A DNA stretch of 64,000 nucleotides from TMED14 sp002378565. GTDB taxonomy: Bacteria; Bacteroidota; Bacteroidia; Flavobacteriales; Schleiferiaceae. The stretch lies in the NCBI GenBank assembly GCA_943846715.1, contig OX044356.1, positions 620,001-684,000 of the forward strand, written 5' to 3'. The position numbers and the translations under genes are program-made. Positions 53,024-61,225 of the stretch are shown one piece after another. How positions within the stretch are numbered: position 1 is the first letter of the stretch; the number at the start of each line of letters is the position of its first letter. The notes beneath the pieces were generated by a model. The model worked only from the letters and a program-made list of their open reading frames with translations. It ran no database searches and had not been told where the DNA came from.

Positions 53024-53031
53024 TAAAAGTA
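53024..53031 (-). promoter_or_regulatory. -7-like box TACTTTTA for parA
   Basis: TACTTTTA differs from TAnnTTTG at the last base and ends 4 bases before the parA ATG (53019). It directly follows the hairpin at 53033-53059. Confidence 0.4.
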
Positions 53032-53032
53032 G

Positions 53033-53059
53033 AACACCCGCCAGAAATTGGCGGGTGTT
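53033..53059 (-). terminator. Strong hairpin between the DUF3347 gene and parA
   Basis: Perfect 11-bp inverted repeat AACACCCGCCA (53033-53043) / TGGCGGGTGTT (53049-53059) with a 5-base loop. Read on the minus strand it follows the DUF3347 stop by 28 bases and is followed by CTACTTTTA, a poor T-tract, so it can end the upstream operon. It also lies directly before the parA -7 box and could equally be an operator. Confidence 0.55.
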
Positions 53060-53087
53060 GGTAATAACTCTTGATAACATCATGAAC

Positions 53088-53600
53088 TCACTCTTTCGAA
53101 ACTCCTGAACTGTGAAGAACCTCCGTTGTCATGCCACAGGTTAGCATCTCATCGCCAAAGTAGGGGTTAAGAATAGCTTTGTCTTCACTGAGCCAGATTG
53201 CGCCAGCATTGTCAAAGGCCATGGGGCAAAATTGCAGGTAAATCTCATGGTCGAGAGGGGATTCGTGGTGGAGGTATTCAAAGTACTGTTCTGTCATCAA
53301 AAAGAAAGACTTTCTCGCGACATACATGTCTGGTGAAGAGATCAGGACGTTTAATGAAAGGTTGATCTCTTCCGCCATCTCGGGGTCAAGGTAGATTTGC
53401 ATCATGGATGCTGCCTCTTTAGCCACGTCCAGGTTGTTGGAGACCAATGCGTCTTTCAACATCATGTATTGGCCGATGTCATTCTCGCTGTAACTGTCCT
53501 TGAGGTAGGTTGAAGGGGTTGCTTCATTGTCTGATTCATTAGACTGACAGGATGCCAAACTGAACATTGATAGGCAAAGGAGTGGAAGTATAGCTTTCAT
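53088..53600 (-). CDS. DUF3347 lipoprotein (probable metal-handling)
   Basis: 170 residues. Lipobox LASC (C18). DUF3347 domain about 35-170; its conserved C-terminal block is CPMAFDNAGAIWLSEDK (about 130-146) and NPYFGDEMLTCG (about 149-160), with the CPM and C-G cysteines and methionines that suggest copper binding, as in CusB/CusF-related proteins that carry this domain. Whether it binds Cu+ is inference. The ATG at 53600 is used; the longer frame to 53843 runs into the M1 peptidase gene. It follows that gene by 34 bases. Confidence 0.85.
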   Translation of the reverse strand: MKAILPLLCLSMFSLASCQSNESDNEATPSTYLKDSYSENDIGQYMMLKDALVSNNLDVAKEAASMMQIYLDPEMAEEINLSLNVLISSPDMYVARKSFFLMTEQYFEYLHHESPLDHEIYLQFCPMAFDNAGAIWLSEDKAILNPYFGDEMLTCGMTTEVLHSSGVSKE

Positions 53601-53634
53601 TTTTGAGGGGATTGTAGTGGGATTATTGTGGACA

Positions 53635-55938
53635 CTATTGTGGGAGTTGTTGCGCTTCGCGCATGGGGTTGTAACGGTAGATTTCATAGCCACTTTGTCT
53701 AGGAACACCTTCAAGATGTATGCCAGTTTTGGCAGGCCAATCATTGTTGTAGGTGTCTGTGTCAGCCGTTTCAAGGAAGGGGTCCAGGCTGACACTGATG
53801 GCCCGATGCGGCAGTAGAATGGTTTTGGTGACTTGCTTTTCATCTTTGATCCAAATTTCTACCGGCCAGCGCTCAACGTGCTCGCTGCCATCCTCAAATT
53901 CGTAAGAAACAATCACTGGCATCAGCAGACCGCCTCGGTTCTCTACAGTGACTTCATGAAGGTAGCCTTTTGGGTAGCCACCCTTAGAGGCCACTGATGC
54001 CAGATGTTCGATCTCTTTTTCGTTCGGAGCATCCCGGTTGTAGCTGTTGTTGTAAAAATCACGGGTTTCTGGCCGAGAATCCACGACAGTCGGCGCAAGC
54101 GCAATGACATCAAGTTGTCGACCAATGCGTGCATAGGGTTTTTCACGCTCTGCACGGCGTTGTGACTCAAGTTCCTGAGGGTCTGTGGTTGGCAAGGCAG
54201 CGATACGAACCTGTGTCAACGCTTGGTCGGTGTAGTCCGTGGTGTAGAACCAGCCTCTCCAAAACCAATCCAAATCCACGCCAGATGCATCTTCCATGCT
54301 GCGAAATAAATCTGCGGGCTCAGGGTGCTTGAAAGCCCATCGTTCGCAGTATGTTTTGAATGCAAAGTCAAACAATTCTCTACCTAATACCGTTTCACGA
54401 AGGATATTCAATCCAGTTGCAGGTTTTCCGTAGGCATTGTCGCCAAACTGCTTGATGCTCTCCGAATTGGTCATGATGGGAACCATGCTTAAGGCTGGGG
54501 ATTGCATGTAACGTGCAATTTTGTACGCTGGCCCTCTTCGGGATGGGTAATCTACATCCCATTCCATTTCAGCTAGGTATTGCACAAAGGAGTTGAGGCC
54601 TTCGTCCATCCATGTCCACTGACGCTCATCGGAGTTAATGATCATCGGGAAGAAGTTGTGTCCAACTTCATGGATGATGACACTCAGCATGCCATGTTTG
54701 GTGGCTTCTGAATAGGTCCCGTCGGCATCTGGCCGTCCACCGTTGAAACAAATCATGGGGTATTCCATGCCAATGCTTTTGGCATGAACAGAAATCGCCC
54801 GAGGGTAGGTGTAGTTGGTGGTATACTTAGAGTATACCTTGAGCGAGTGAGCCACAATGCGTGTGCTGTATTGCTCCCAAAGCGGATTGCCTTCTTTAGG
54901 GTAAAAGCTTTCCGCCATCACCACTTTGCCACCAATGTTGACAGCTTGTGCATCCCAAATGAATTTTCGAGAGCTAGCAAAGGCGAAGTCCCGAACATTT
55001 TCTGCCTTGAATGTCCATGTGGCAGTTGACGTGGAACGCCCTTGTTCTCTGGATTCAGCTTCCTCTTGTGAAGCAACGATGACGGGCTGGTCAAAGGAGC
55101 GTCGGGCCTCTGCGTAGCGTTTGCGTTGCGAAGAGCTCAATACTGAAGAAGGATTCTGCAAGCTCCCAGTTGATGCCACGATGTGATCTGATGGGACAGT
55201 GATAGACACGGTGAAGTCGCCAAATGGCAATGTGAACTCACCTTGACCCAAGAATTGCTTGTGTTGCCACCCTTGGTAGTCTGAATAAACAGCCATGCGA
55301 GGGTAGAATTGCGCAATGGTGTACAGGGTATTGTTCTCGTCAGAAAAGTGCTCGTAGCCACTTCGTCCGCCGATGCTCATGCGGTCATTGATGTTGTAGT
55401 CCCAGTCAATAGAAAAACTGATAGATTTTCCTGGCTGTAAAGGTTTAGGTAAATCCAAGCGCATCATTGTGTTGATGATGGTGTGCTTCAAATCTTGGCC
55501 ATTTAGGGAAACCTTGTGGATGTTGAATCCGCCAGGAAAAGCCTCGCCATACTGACTTTCAACCTGTGTTGGGCTGATGTTTTCAGGGATGCCGCCTTGC
55601 TTGATTGCTTGTGTCATGGAGTTCGGTGAACGAACATTTTGGTCCAATTGGACCCATAGGTAGGTTAAGACATCCGGACTGTTGTTGTGGTAGGTGATGA
55701 CCTCATGGCCATCGATGTGGTGCTTTTCTTCGTCAAGCGTTACTTGAATGACATAGTCTGCCTGCTGCTGGTAGTAGGCGTGTCCGGGTGCCCCACTTGC
55801 GGTCCGGTAGCTGTTGGCGGTAGGGAGTTCCGTTCCTAACTGTTTGAATTTACTGGTATTGACTCGGTCAAAAGAACTGCTTTGTGCAGCTGCAGACAGG
55901 GTGAACAGCAAGGCAAATAGTTGAATGAAATGCTTCAT
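53635..55938 (-). CDS. M1 family zinc metallopeptidase
   Basis: 767 residues with a signal peptide (1-19, ending SAAAQS). Gluzincin site H423-E-V-G-H427 followed 19 residues later by E446 (MDEGLNSF), the HEXXH-x18-E zinc motif of M1 aminopeptidases. The typical exopeptidase GAMEN motif is not present in that form; GMEYPMICFNGG lies in the expected place, as in the diverged Bacteroidota M1 group. Predicted periplasmic or surface aminopeptidase. No T9SS domain. It is 38 bases downstream of the DUF6702 gene in the same run. Confidence 0.94.
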   Translation of the reverse strand: MKHFIQLFALLFTLSAAAQSSSFDRVNTSKFKQLGTELPTANSYRTASGAPGHAYYQQQADYVIQVTLDEEKHHIDGHEVITYHNNSPDVLTYLWVQLDQNVRSPNSMTQAIKQGGIPENISPTQVESQYGEAFPGGFNIHKVSLNGQDLKHTIINTMMRLDLPKPLQPGKSISFSIDWDYNINDRMSIGGRSGYEHFSDENNTLYTIAQFYPRMAVYSDYQGWQHKQFLGQGEFTLPFGDFTVSITVPSDHIVASTGSLQNPSSVLSSSQRKRYAEARRSFDQPVIVASQEEAESREQGRSTSTATWTFKAENVRDFAFASSRKFIWDAQAVNIGGKVVMAESFYPKEGNPLWEQYSTRIVAHSLKVYSKYTTNYTYPRAISVHAKSIGMEYPMICFNGGRPDADGTYSEATKHGMLSVIIHEVGHNFFPMIINSDERQWTWMDEGLNSFVQYLAEMEWDVDYPSRRGPAYKIARYMQSPALSMVPIMTNSESIKQFGDNAYGKPATGLNILRETVLGRELFDFAFKTYCERWAFKHPEPADLFRSMEDASGVDLDWFWRGWFYTTDYTDQALTQVRIAALPTTDPQELESQRRAEREKPYARIGRQLDVIALAPTVVDSRPETRDFYNNSYNRDAPNEKEIEHLASVASKGGYPKGYLHEVTVENRGGLLMPVIVSYEFEDGSEHVERWPVEIWIKDEKQVTKTILLPHRAISVSLDPFLETADTDTYNNDWPAKTGIHLEGVPRQSGYEIYRYNPMREAQQLPQ

Positions 55939-55976
55939 GGTGGTTCGTTAAATGTTGAAGGCTAAAAATAGGCAGT

Positions 55977-56483
55977 TCAATCACGCAAATCCACGCGTGG
56001 CCAACTGAAATTTGGCATTTTATTGAACAAGGCAATGTCGAAGCGACGATCAAGGCCCATGACAGTGTAAATATTCTCTTGAAAATCGTTGAGTTTCATT
56101 AGGCTTGCATCGTACAGATCCCATCTTTTGGCAACAAAAATGTAGCTCAATGTAATCTCATCTGCAGCAAAATGGTAGGCTGTCAAAGTCAGCTCAATGG
56201 GCTCAATGCGTCGACGTTTGGTAAAGCTTAAGCTCAATAGGCCATCCTGGAGGAAATGATCAATCAGCTGCGCTTCTTGTGCGCTATCAATGCCAAGGTG
56301 AATTTTTTCTTCCCTGCCTTGATTGATCGCTGTTTCTAGGTCTTCTGTGAAGAGGGTCTTTCGCAGGGTCCATTCATGGTCTGCCCCTTCAGTCATGAGC
56401 GTGGTCGACACATGCATGGGGTGGTTGAGGCTTACAGCAATTAGCCATAGCCCAATCAAGGCAAGGGGCAGCTTAAAGCGCAT
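55977..56483 (-). CDS. DUF6702 family protein
   Basis: 168 residues. An N-terminal hydrophobic segment (about 3-20) precedes the family's HPMHVSTT motif (about 21-28), then a beta-rich domain of unknown function. DUF6702 is frequent in Bacteroidota, often beside M1 peptidases, which is the arrangement here. The ATG at 56483 overlaps the isocitrate dehydrogenase stop by 11 bases; the in-frame extension to 56558 is a shadow. Confidence 0.8.
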   Translation of the reverse strand: MRFKLPLALIGLWLIAVSLNHPMHVSTTLMTEGADHEWTLRKTLFTEDLETAINQGREEKIHLGIDSAQEAQLIDHFLQDGLLSLSFTKRRRIEPIELTLTAYHFAADEITLSYIFVAKRWDLYDASLMKLNDFQENIYTVMGLDRRFDIALFNKMPNFSWPRVDLRD

Positions 56484-58686
56484 CAATGGTGGAGTTGAGG
56501 GTAGGTGAGGGGCGCATGATGGCAGTGACCTTATCTCTGTCAGGCATAAAATACCCACCTAAGTCAGCGGGAGAGCCTTGAACGGCTATCAGCTCATCAA
56601 TGATGTGCTTCTCGTCGCGAAGCAAGTCCCGATGCACAGAGGTAAAGGTGCTCGCCATTATGCTATCACTTGTTTGCGTCATCAAAGCTTCTGCCCAGTA
56701 GAGGGCTAGGTAGAAATGCGAACCGCGGTTGTCGATGCCGCCCAATCGCCGTGTAGGGCTCTTGTCAAACGCTAAAAGCTTGCTTGTGGCCAGATTCAGG
56801 CATTGGCCCATGAGACCTGCCTTTGTGTTGCCGTTGGCTTCCGAGAGGTGCTCAAGGGAGACCGCCAGTGCCAGAAACTCACCCAAAGAGTCCCATCTCA
56901 AGTAGTTCTTTTCAATCAGCTGTTGCACGTGTTTAGGGGCTGATCCGCCAGCACCAGTCTCAAAAAGACCACCGCCTTTCATCAAAGGAACAATGGAAAG
57001 CATCTTGGCCGAGGTGCCAACCTCAAGGATGGGAAAAAGGTCAGTTAAGTAGTCTCTCAACACGTTGCCTGACACAGAAATAGTGTCCAGACCTTTGACA
57101 ATACGTTCAAGCGAAAACTGGCAAGCATCCACCGGTGACAGAATGTGAATAGCCAAGGAAGAGCAGTCATGGTCCTTCAGGTAATGCTCAACTTTTAGCT
57201 GCACCTGTCTGTCGTGTGCACGGTTAGGATCCAGCCAGAATACGGCGGGGCTACTGGTGATTTTTGCACGATTGACAGCCAACTTAACCCAATCCTGGAT
57301 GGGTTCGTCTTTCACCTGACACATACGGAAAATATCTCCCTTGCTCACCAAATGCTGCATCACAATGATGCCGTCACGCACAACTTGAATGATGCCAGGT
57401 TCAGTCATTTGGAAGGTTTTGTCGTGGGATCCGTATTCCTCGGCTTTTTGCGCCATCAGCCCAACGTTGGACACCGACCCCATGATCTGAGGGTTCAATG
57501 CCCCATTGGCTTTACAGAAGTCAATGGTGGCTTGGTAGATGCCGGCATAAGAGCGGTCAGGAATCACGGCCTTGCAATCCTGTTGCTTGCCGTTTCGGTT
57601 CCACATTTGGCCAGATGTTCGAATCATTGCTGGCATGGATGCATCAATGATAACATCAGACGGCACATGCAAATTGGTGATCCCTTTCTCAGAGTTAACC
57701 ATGGCAAGGTCAGGGCCCGAAGCCATGACAGCATCAATGGCATCGGTGATGGCTTGTTGCTTAGCTGTTGTTAAGGTAGCGAGCTTTGCATAAATGTCAC
57801 CAAGGCCATTGCGCACATCTACCCCCATACTGTCAAAATCAGAAGCAAATTGGTCAAAGACATCGGCAAAGAACACCTCTACTACGGCACCAAAGATGAT
57901 GGGGTCTGACACCTTCATCATGGTGGCTTTCAGGTGTAAGGAGAACAATACACCTGTGGCTTTTGCAGCTGCAATTTCATTGCGGATAAAGGCTTTCAAT
58001 GCGGCGATACTCAAAACTGAGCTATCAATGATTTCGCCATCAAGCAAATCAATGCCTGAACGAAGGATTGTTTGAACACCCAATGGGTTCGTGAAGACGA
58101 TGTCAACAGAAGTTGCCTTATCCATGCAAAGGCTTTGTTCGCTTCCGTAGAAGTCGCCGGTCTGCATGCTTGATACATGGGTCAACGAGTCTTTAGACCA
58201 AGCACCCATGTTATGTGGGTGTTTTTTGACGTAATCTTTCACTGCCTTTGGGGCTCGACGGTCGCTGTTGCCTTCGCGAAGCACAGGATTCACTGCTGAT
58301 CCCTTGACCTTGTCATAGCGAGAACGAATGCCTTTTTGCTGGTCATTTTGTGGTTCATCTGGGTAGTTGGGGATGGCATAGCCTTTGGATTGCAATTCTG
58401 CAATGGCAGCCTTCAGTTGAGGCACAGAGGCAGAGATGTTGGGCAATTTAATGATGTTGGCATCTGGTGAGCTGCCCAATTGCCCTAGCTCTGTCAACGC
58501 ATCAGCAACCTGATGTTCTGCAGGAAGTAGGTCATTGAATTGCGAAAGGATTCGAGCAGCCAATGAGATGTCACGTGTTTCAATATGGACGCCTGCTTGC
58601 TTAGTGAAGGCTTGAACAATAGGCAAGAAGGACTGGGTAGCCAGGGCAGGTGCTTCGTCGGTCTGGGTGTAGATGATGGTTGACAT
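56473..58686 (-). CDS. icd: Monomeric NADP-dependent isocitrate dehydrogenase
   Basis: 737 residues, the length of the monomeric (IDH-II) type, which is unrelated in size to the dimeric enzyme. It decarboxylates isocitrate to 2-oxoglutarate in the TCA cycle, giving NADPH. Supporting stretches: KLPNISASVPQLKAAIAELQ-like N-terminus (about 79-98), NPVLREGNSDRRAP (about 132-145), GAWSKDS (about 158-164) and FWLDPNRAHD (about 483-492). Cytoplasmic. First gene of the run with DUF6702, M1 and DUF3347. Confidence 0.97.
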   Translation of the reverse strand: MSTIIYTQTDEAPALATQSFLPIVQAFTKQAGVHIETRDISLAARILSQFNDLLPAEHQVADALTELGQLGSSPDANIIKLPNISASVPQLKAAIAELQSKGYAIPNYPDEPQNDQQKGIRSRYDKVKGSAVNPVLREGNSDRRAPKAVKDYVKKHPHNMGAWSKDSLTHVSSMQTGDFYGSEQSLCMDKATSVDIVFTNPLGVQTILRSGIDLLDGEIIDSSVLSIAALKAFIRNEIAAAKATGVLFSLHLKATMMKVSDPIIFGAVVEVFFADVFDQFASDFDSMGVDVRNGLGDIYAKLATLTTAKQQAITDAIDAVMASGPDLAMVNSEKGITNLHVPSDVIIDASMPAMIRTSGQMWNRNGKQQDCKAVIPDRSYAGIYQATIDFCKANGALNPQIMGSVSNVGLMAQKAEEYGSHDKTFQMTEPGIIQVVRDGIIVMQHLVSKGDIFRMCQVKDEPIQDWVKLAVNRAKITSSPAVFWLDPNRAHDRQVQLKVEHYLKDHDCSSLAIHILSPVDACQFSLERIVKGLDTISVSGNVLRDYLTDLFPILEVGTSAKMLSIVPLMKGGGLFETGAGGSAPKHVQQLIEKNYLRWDSLGEFLALAVSLEHLSEANGNTKAGLMGQCLNLATSKLLAFDKSPTRRLGGIDNRGSHFYLALYWAEALMTQTSDSIMASTFTSVHRDLLRDEKHIIDELIAVQGSPADLGGYFMPDRDKVTAIMRPSPTLNSTIDAL

Positions 58687-58837
58687 ATGGCAATAAGGTG
58701 TATCTACAAAGAAACGAAGCAGCCGGTGAACGGCTGTGATCTGCTAGGCAGCATCTGCACAAGTTGTCAACTTAGCTTTTATTGAAGATTCACGGACCCA
58801 TTTTGATTGATTACTGTGGCCTAGGTCTTGCGACGCT

Positions 58838-59785
58838 TCACAAGTGCAGTCGCATGCCTGTTTGACCGACATGAAAACCTGCTTGCTTAACCTGTTGGCT
58901 TGCCTCGCTTTCGGGGTCATGAAGGGGGTTGCTGTGATTGAAGTGTATGAATGTGACCTTGTTTCGTTTTTCAACAGGCCAGCCTGACCAAATGGCCATG
59001 CTTTCCTCAACAAAGGGGTGAGGTATTTCGGACGGGTCCCTGTTGGGCGTTTCTCCAGCCGAGTAGAAGGTGCCATCAAGCAAGGCAATGTCAACATGAT
59101 CAATGAGGCTGTCAAGGTCGATGGCCCATTGATCCCATTTGTTGATATCTGGAATGAAGAGGGCGACCCGATGGGGTCCTTGAATAAGGAAACCCATGGT
59201 TTCAGAATACTCATCCCTGTGTGGCACTTGAATTCCTGTGATGGTCACCTGCTTGTTCAGGCATTCAACACCTGCCAGGACATCTTCGTGCAGTTGAATT
59301 TGACCTAATTCAACCAATTGCGACCAGGGGCCATTTTCAGTAAGGAACCCCCCCATCCTAGGCCCGACATGGACGGCAATGTTTTGACCGCCCAAGGCTT
59401 CACGGCCTAGGTACATCAGTCCGGTGTAATGCCCGATGTGCGCATGCGTAATGAATAGGGCTTCGGGGTTTTTGCCTGTCTCTTGCTTGAGTTGGTTCCA
59501 TTGAGCAGGTAAGTCGGGCGTGGCTTCGATTAATACAGCTGTTGACCCATCTGTGACACCTAAGGCAATCACGGGCTCATGGGGCTTAGGTCTGCCGTCC
59601 GGGTTGATGCAGCAGGACTTGATGCAAGCGATATGTGGCCTGCCAGCATCTTGAGAAACACCCAAGATCACCAATTCAATATCGGAGGTGGTGTTCGGGA
59701 TTTCACCACAAGCAAAGTTGATTAGCGCAAGGCTAAGTGAAGCAAGCTTGAGGGCTTTAAAAGTAATTGCGTTCAATGGATTCAT
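58838..59785 (-). CDS. PqqB-like MBL-fold lipoprotein
   Basis: 315 residues. Probable lipoprotein, with C26 in NFAC, an atypical lipobox. The metallo-beta-lactamase fold resembles PqqB: GVSQDAGRPHIAC (about 43-55), ITHAHIGHYTGLMYLGREA (about 113-131), HRDEYSETMGF and the C-terminal HFNHSNP (about 282-288). The usual HxHxDH motif reads H-A-H-I-G-H, with Gly for the metal-binding Asp, so hydrolase activity is uncertain. There are no other pqq genes nearby. It is 27 bases downstream of the helicase gene. Confidence 0.82.
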   Translation of the reverse strand: MNPLNAITFKALKLASLSLALINFACGEIPNTTSDIELVILGVSQDAGRPHIACIKSCCINPDGRPKPHEPVIALGVTDGSTAVLIEATPDLPAQWNQLKQETGKNPEALFITHAHIGHYTGLMYLGREALGGQNIAVHVGPRMGGFLTENGPWSQLVELGQIQLHEDVLAGVECLNKQVTITGIQVPHRDEYSETMGFLIQGPHRVALFIPDINKWDQWAIDLDSLIDHVDIALLDGTFYSAGETPNRDPSEIPHPFVEESMAIWSGWPVEKRNKVTFIHFNHSNPLHDPESEASQQVKQAGFHVGQTGMRLHL

Positions 59786-59812
59786 GCCATTGAAGGTAGT
59801 GCTCTTTGGCCA

Positions 59813-61105
59813 CTATCGACGTCTGCGTTGACCGCCCGATCCGCTACGCTGTTTGTTTCCTGAACCATGTGATCTTCCATTGCTGCTTGAGCGATGTCGA
59901 CCGCCTCCGCCACCACCACCTCTGCCACCTTGTTTTGGTGGGATGCGATTGGCCGGCACGGCCCATTCTTCTTCTGCAGCATCGACAAAGGGATGGTCTG
60001 TTACAAGAGGTATGCGTTGTTTAATGAGTTTTTCGATGTCTTTGAGGTAGCTGCGCTCTTCTGCCATGCAGAAGGATATGGAATGCCCTGAGGCCTCAGC
60101 ACGGCCCGTGCGGCCAATCCGGTGTACATAGGTTTCACTGACATTGGGTAGGTCGTGATTGATGACCAGCTCTAGGCCAGATATGTCAATGCCACGGGCT
60201 GCGATGTCTGTTGCAACGAGAACCCGCATGCGGCCTTCTTTGAAAGAAGTCAATGCACGCTGCCTCGCATTTTGGCTTTTGTTGCCGTGGATGGCAGCGG
60301 CTTGGATGGAATGATTGCTTAGGTAGCGTACGACCTTGTCACAACCGTGTTTTGTGCGTCCAAAGACCAATGCCTGTGAATCACTGTCTTGTAAAATATG
60401 GAGCAGAAGTTGACTTTTTTCTGCTTTTGCCACATAGTACACTGACTGGCTCACCTTGTCAGCTGTTGGCTTGTCTGGTGAGATGGTGACTTGTTCGTAA
60501 TGGCCTAGAATCTGCTTGCTTAGGTCAACAATAGACCGTGGCATGGTAGCTGAGAAGAAGAGGCTTTGGCGTCGCTCGGGTATGAGGCGTAGCAGCTTTT
60601 TGATGTCATGGATGAATCCCATGTCAAGCATCTGGTCTGCCTCATCAAGCACGAAATGGCGAAGATGTTTGAGGTTGACATAGCCCTGATTGTGCAAGTC
60701 AAGCAATCGTCCAGGGGTTGCGACGAGGATGTCTACACCGCGTTTGAGTTGCTTTACCTGAGGGTTTTGCCCAACACCACCATAGATTACAGCACTGCTT
60801 ATGCCCGTGTTGGCGCTGTAGTGCTTAACGTTGTCTGCAATTTGTATGGCTAACTCTCTTGTGGGCGTTACAACCAATGCTTGCACAGACGTTCCCTTGC
60901 CGTAGCCGTTTTCCATCAACTGCTGGATGATGGGGATGGTGAATGCTGCCGTTTTTCCTGTTCCAGTTTGGGCACAACCAAGCAGGTCTTTGCCTTCAAG
61001 CAAGATGGGGATGCTTTGCTCTTGAATCGGTGTTGGTCGCTCGTAGCCCTGGGTGTCAAGCGCTTTGAGAATGTCAGGATGAATCCCTAACTCTTTGAAG
61101 GTAAT
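59813..61105 (-). CDS. DEAD-box RNA helicase (RhlE-like), apparent AUU start
   Basis: 430 residues if started at the ATT at 61105. ATP-dependent RNA helicase of ribosome assembly or RNA decay. Q motif region ERPTPIQEQ (residues 22-30, Q28), Walker A AQTGTGKT, PTREL, DEAD box (DEADQMLDMGF), SAT, and HRIGRTGR near the end, then a Gly/Arg/Ser-rich tail (about 385-430). The frame has no ATG, GTG or TTG before the TTG at 61003, which would remove the Q motif; ATT at 61105 would give the family-typical beginning (M)TFKELG. A small upstream reading frame (ATG 61189 to TAA 61154) lies in the same frame. See findings. Confidence 0.88.
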   Translation of the reverse strand: MTFKELGIHPDILKALDTQGYERPTPIQEQSIPILLEGKDLLGCAQTGTGKTAAFTIPIIQQLMENGYGKGTSVQALVVTPTRELAIQIADNVKHYSANTGISSAVIYGGVGQNPQVKQLKRGVDILVATPGRLLDLHNQGYVNLKHLRHFVLDEADQMLDMGFIHDIKKLLRLIPERRQSLFFSATMPRSIVDLSKQILGHYEQVTISPDKPTADKVSQSVYYVAKAEKSQLLLHILQDSDSQALVFGRTKHGCDKVVRYLSNHSIQAAAIHGNKSQNARQRALTSFKEGRMRVLVATDIAARGIDISGLELVINHDLPNVSETYVHRIGRTGRAEASGHSISFCMAEERSYLKDIEKLIKQRIPLVTDHPFVDAAEEEWAVPANRIPPKQGGRGGGGGGGRHRSSSNGRSHGSGNKQRSGSGGQRRRR

Positions 61106-61225
61106 GATAGCGGAAGAATAAGTAATGAGAAAAGGACGCGATGGTCCAACGATTTATGTGGCTAGTGCTGATCCCAAAGGTAGTGCCATTGAGAGGGATA
61201 CAAGCATGATTAGCTTCGTGTCATC

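Noticed and set aside
58744..59214. 156-codon minus-strand frame overlapping the PqqB-like gene
   Set aside because: Same strand, different frame, no recognisable protein pattern; the PqqB frame has clear motifs.
58838..59785. PQQ biosynthesis locus
   Set aside because: Only a PqqB-like protein is present, with an export signal and altered metal motif.
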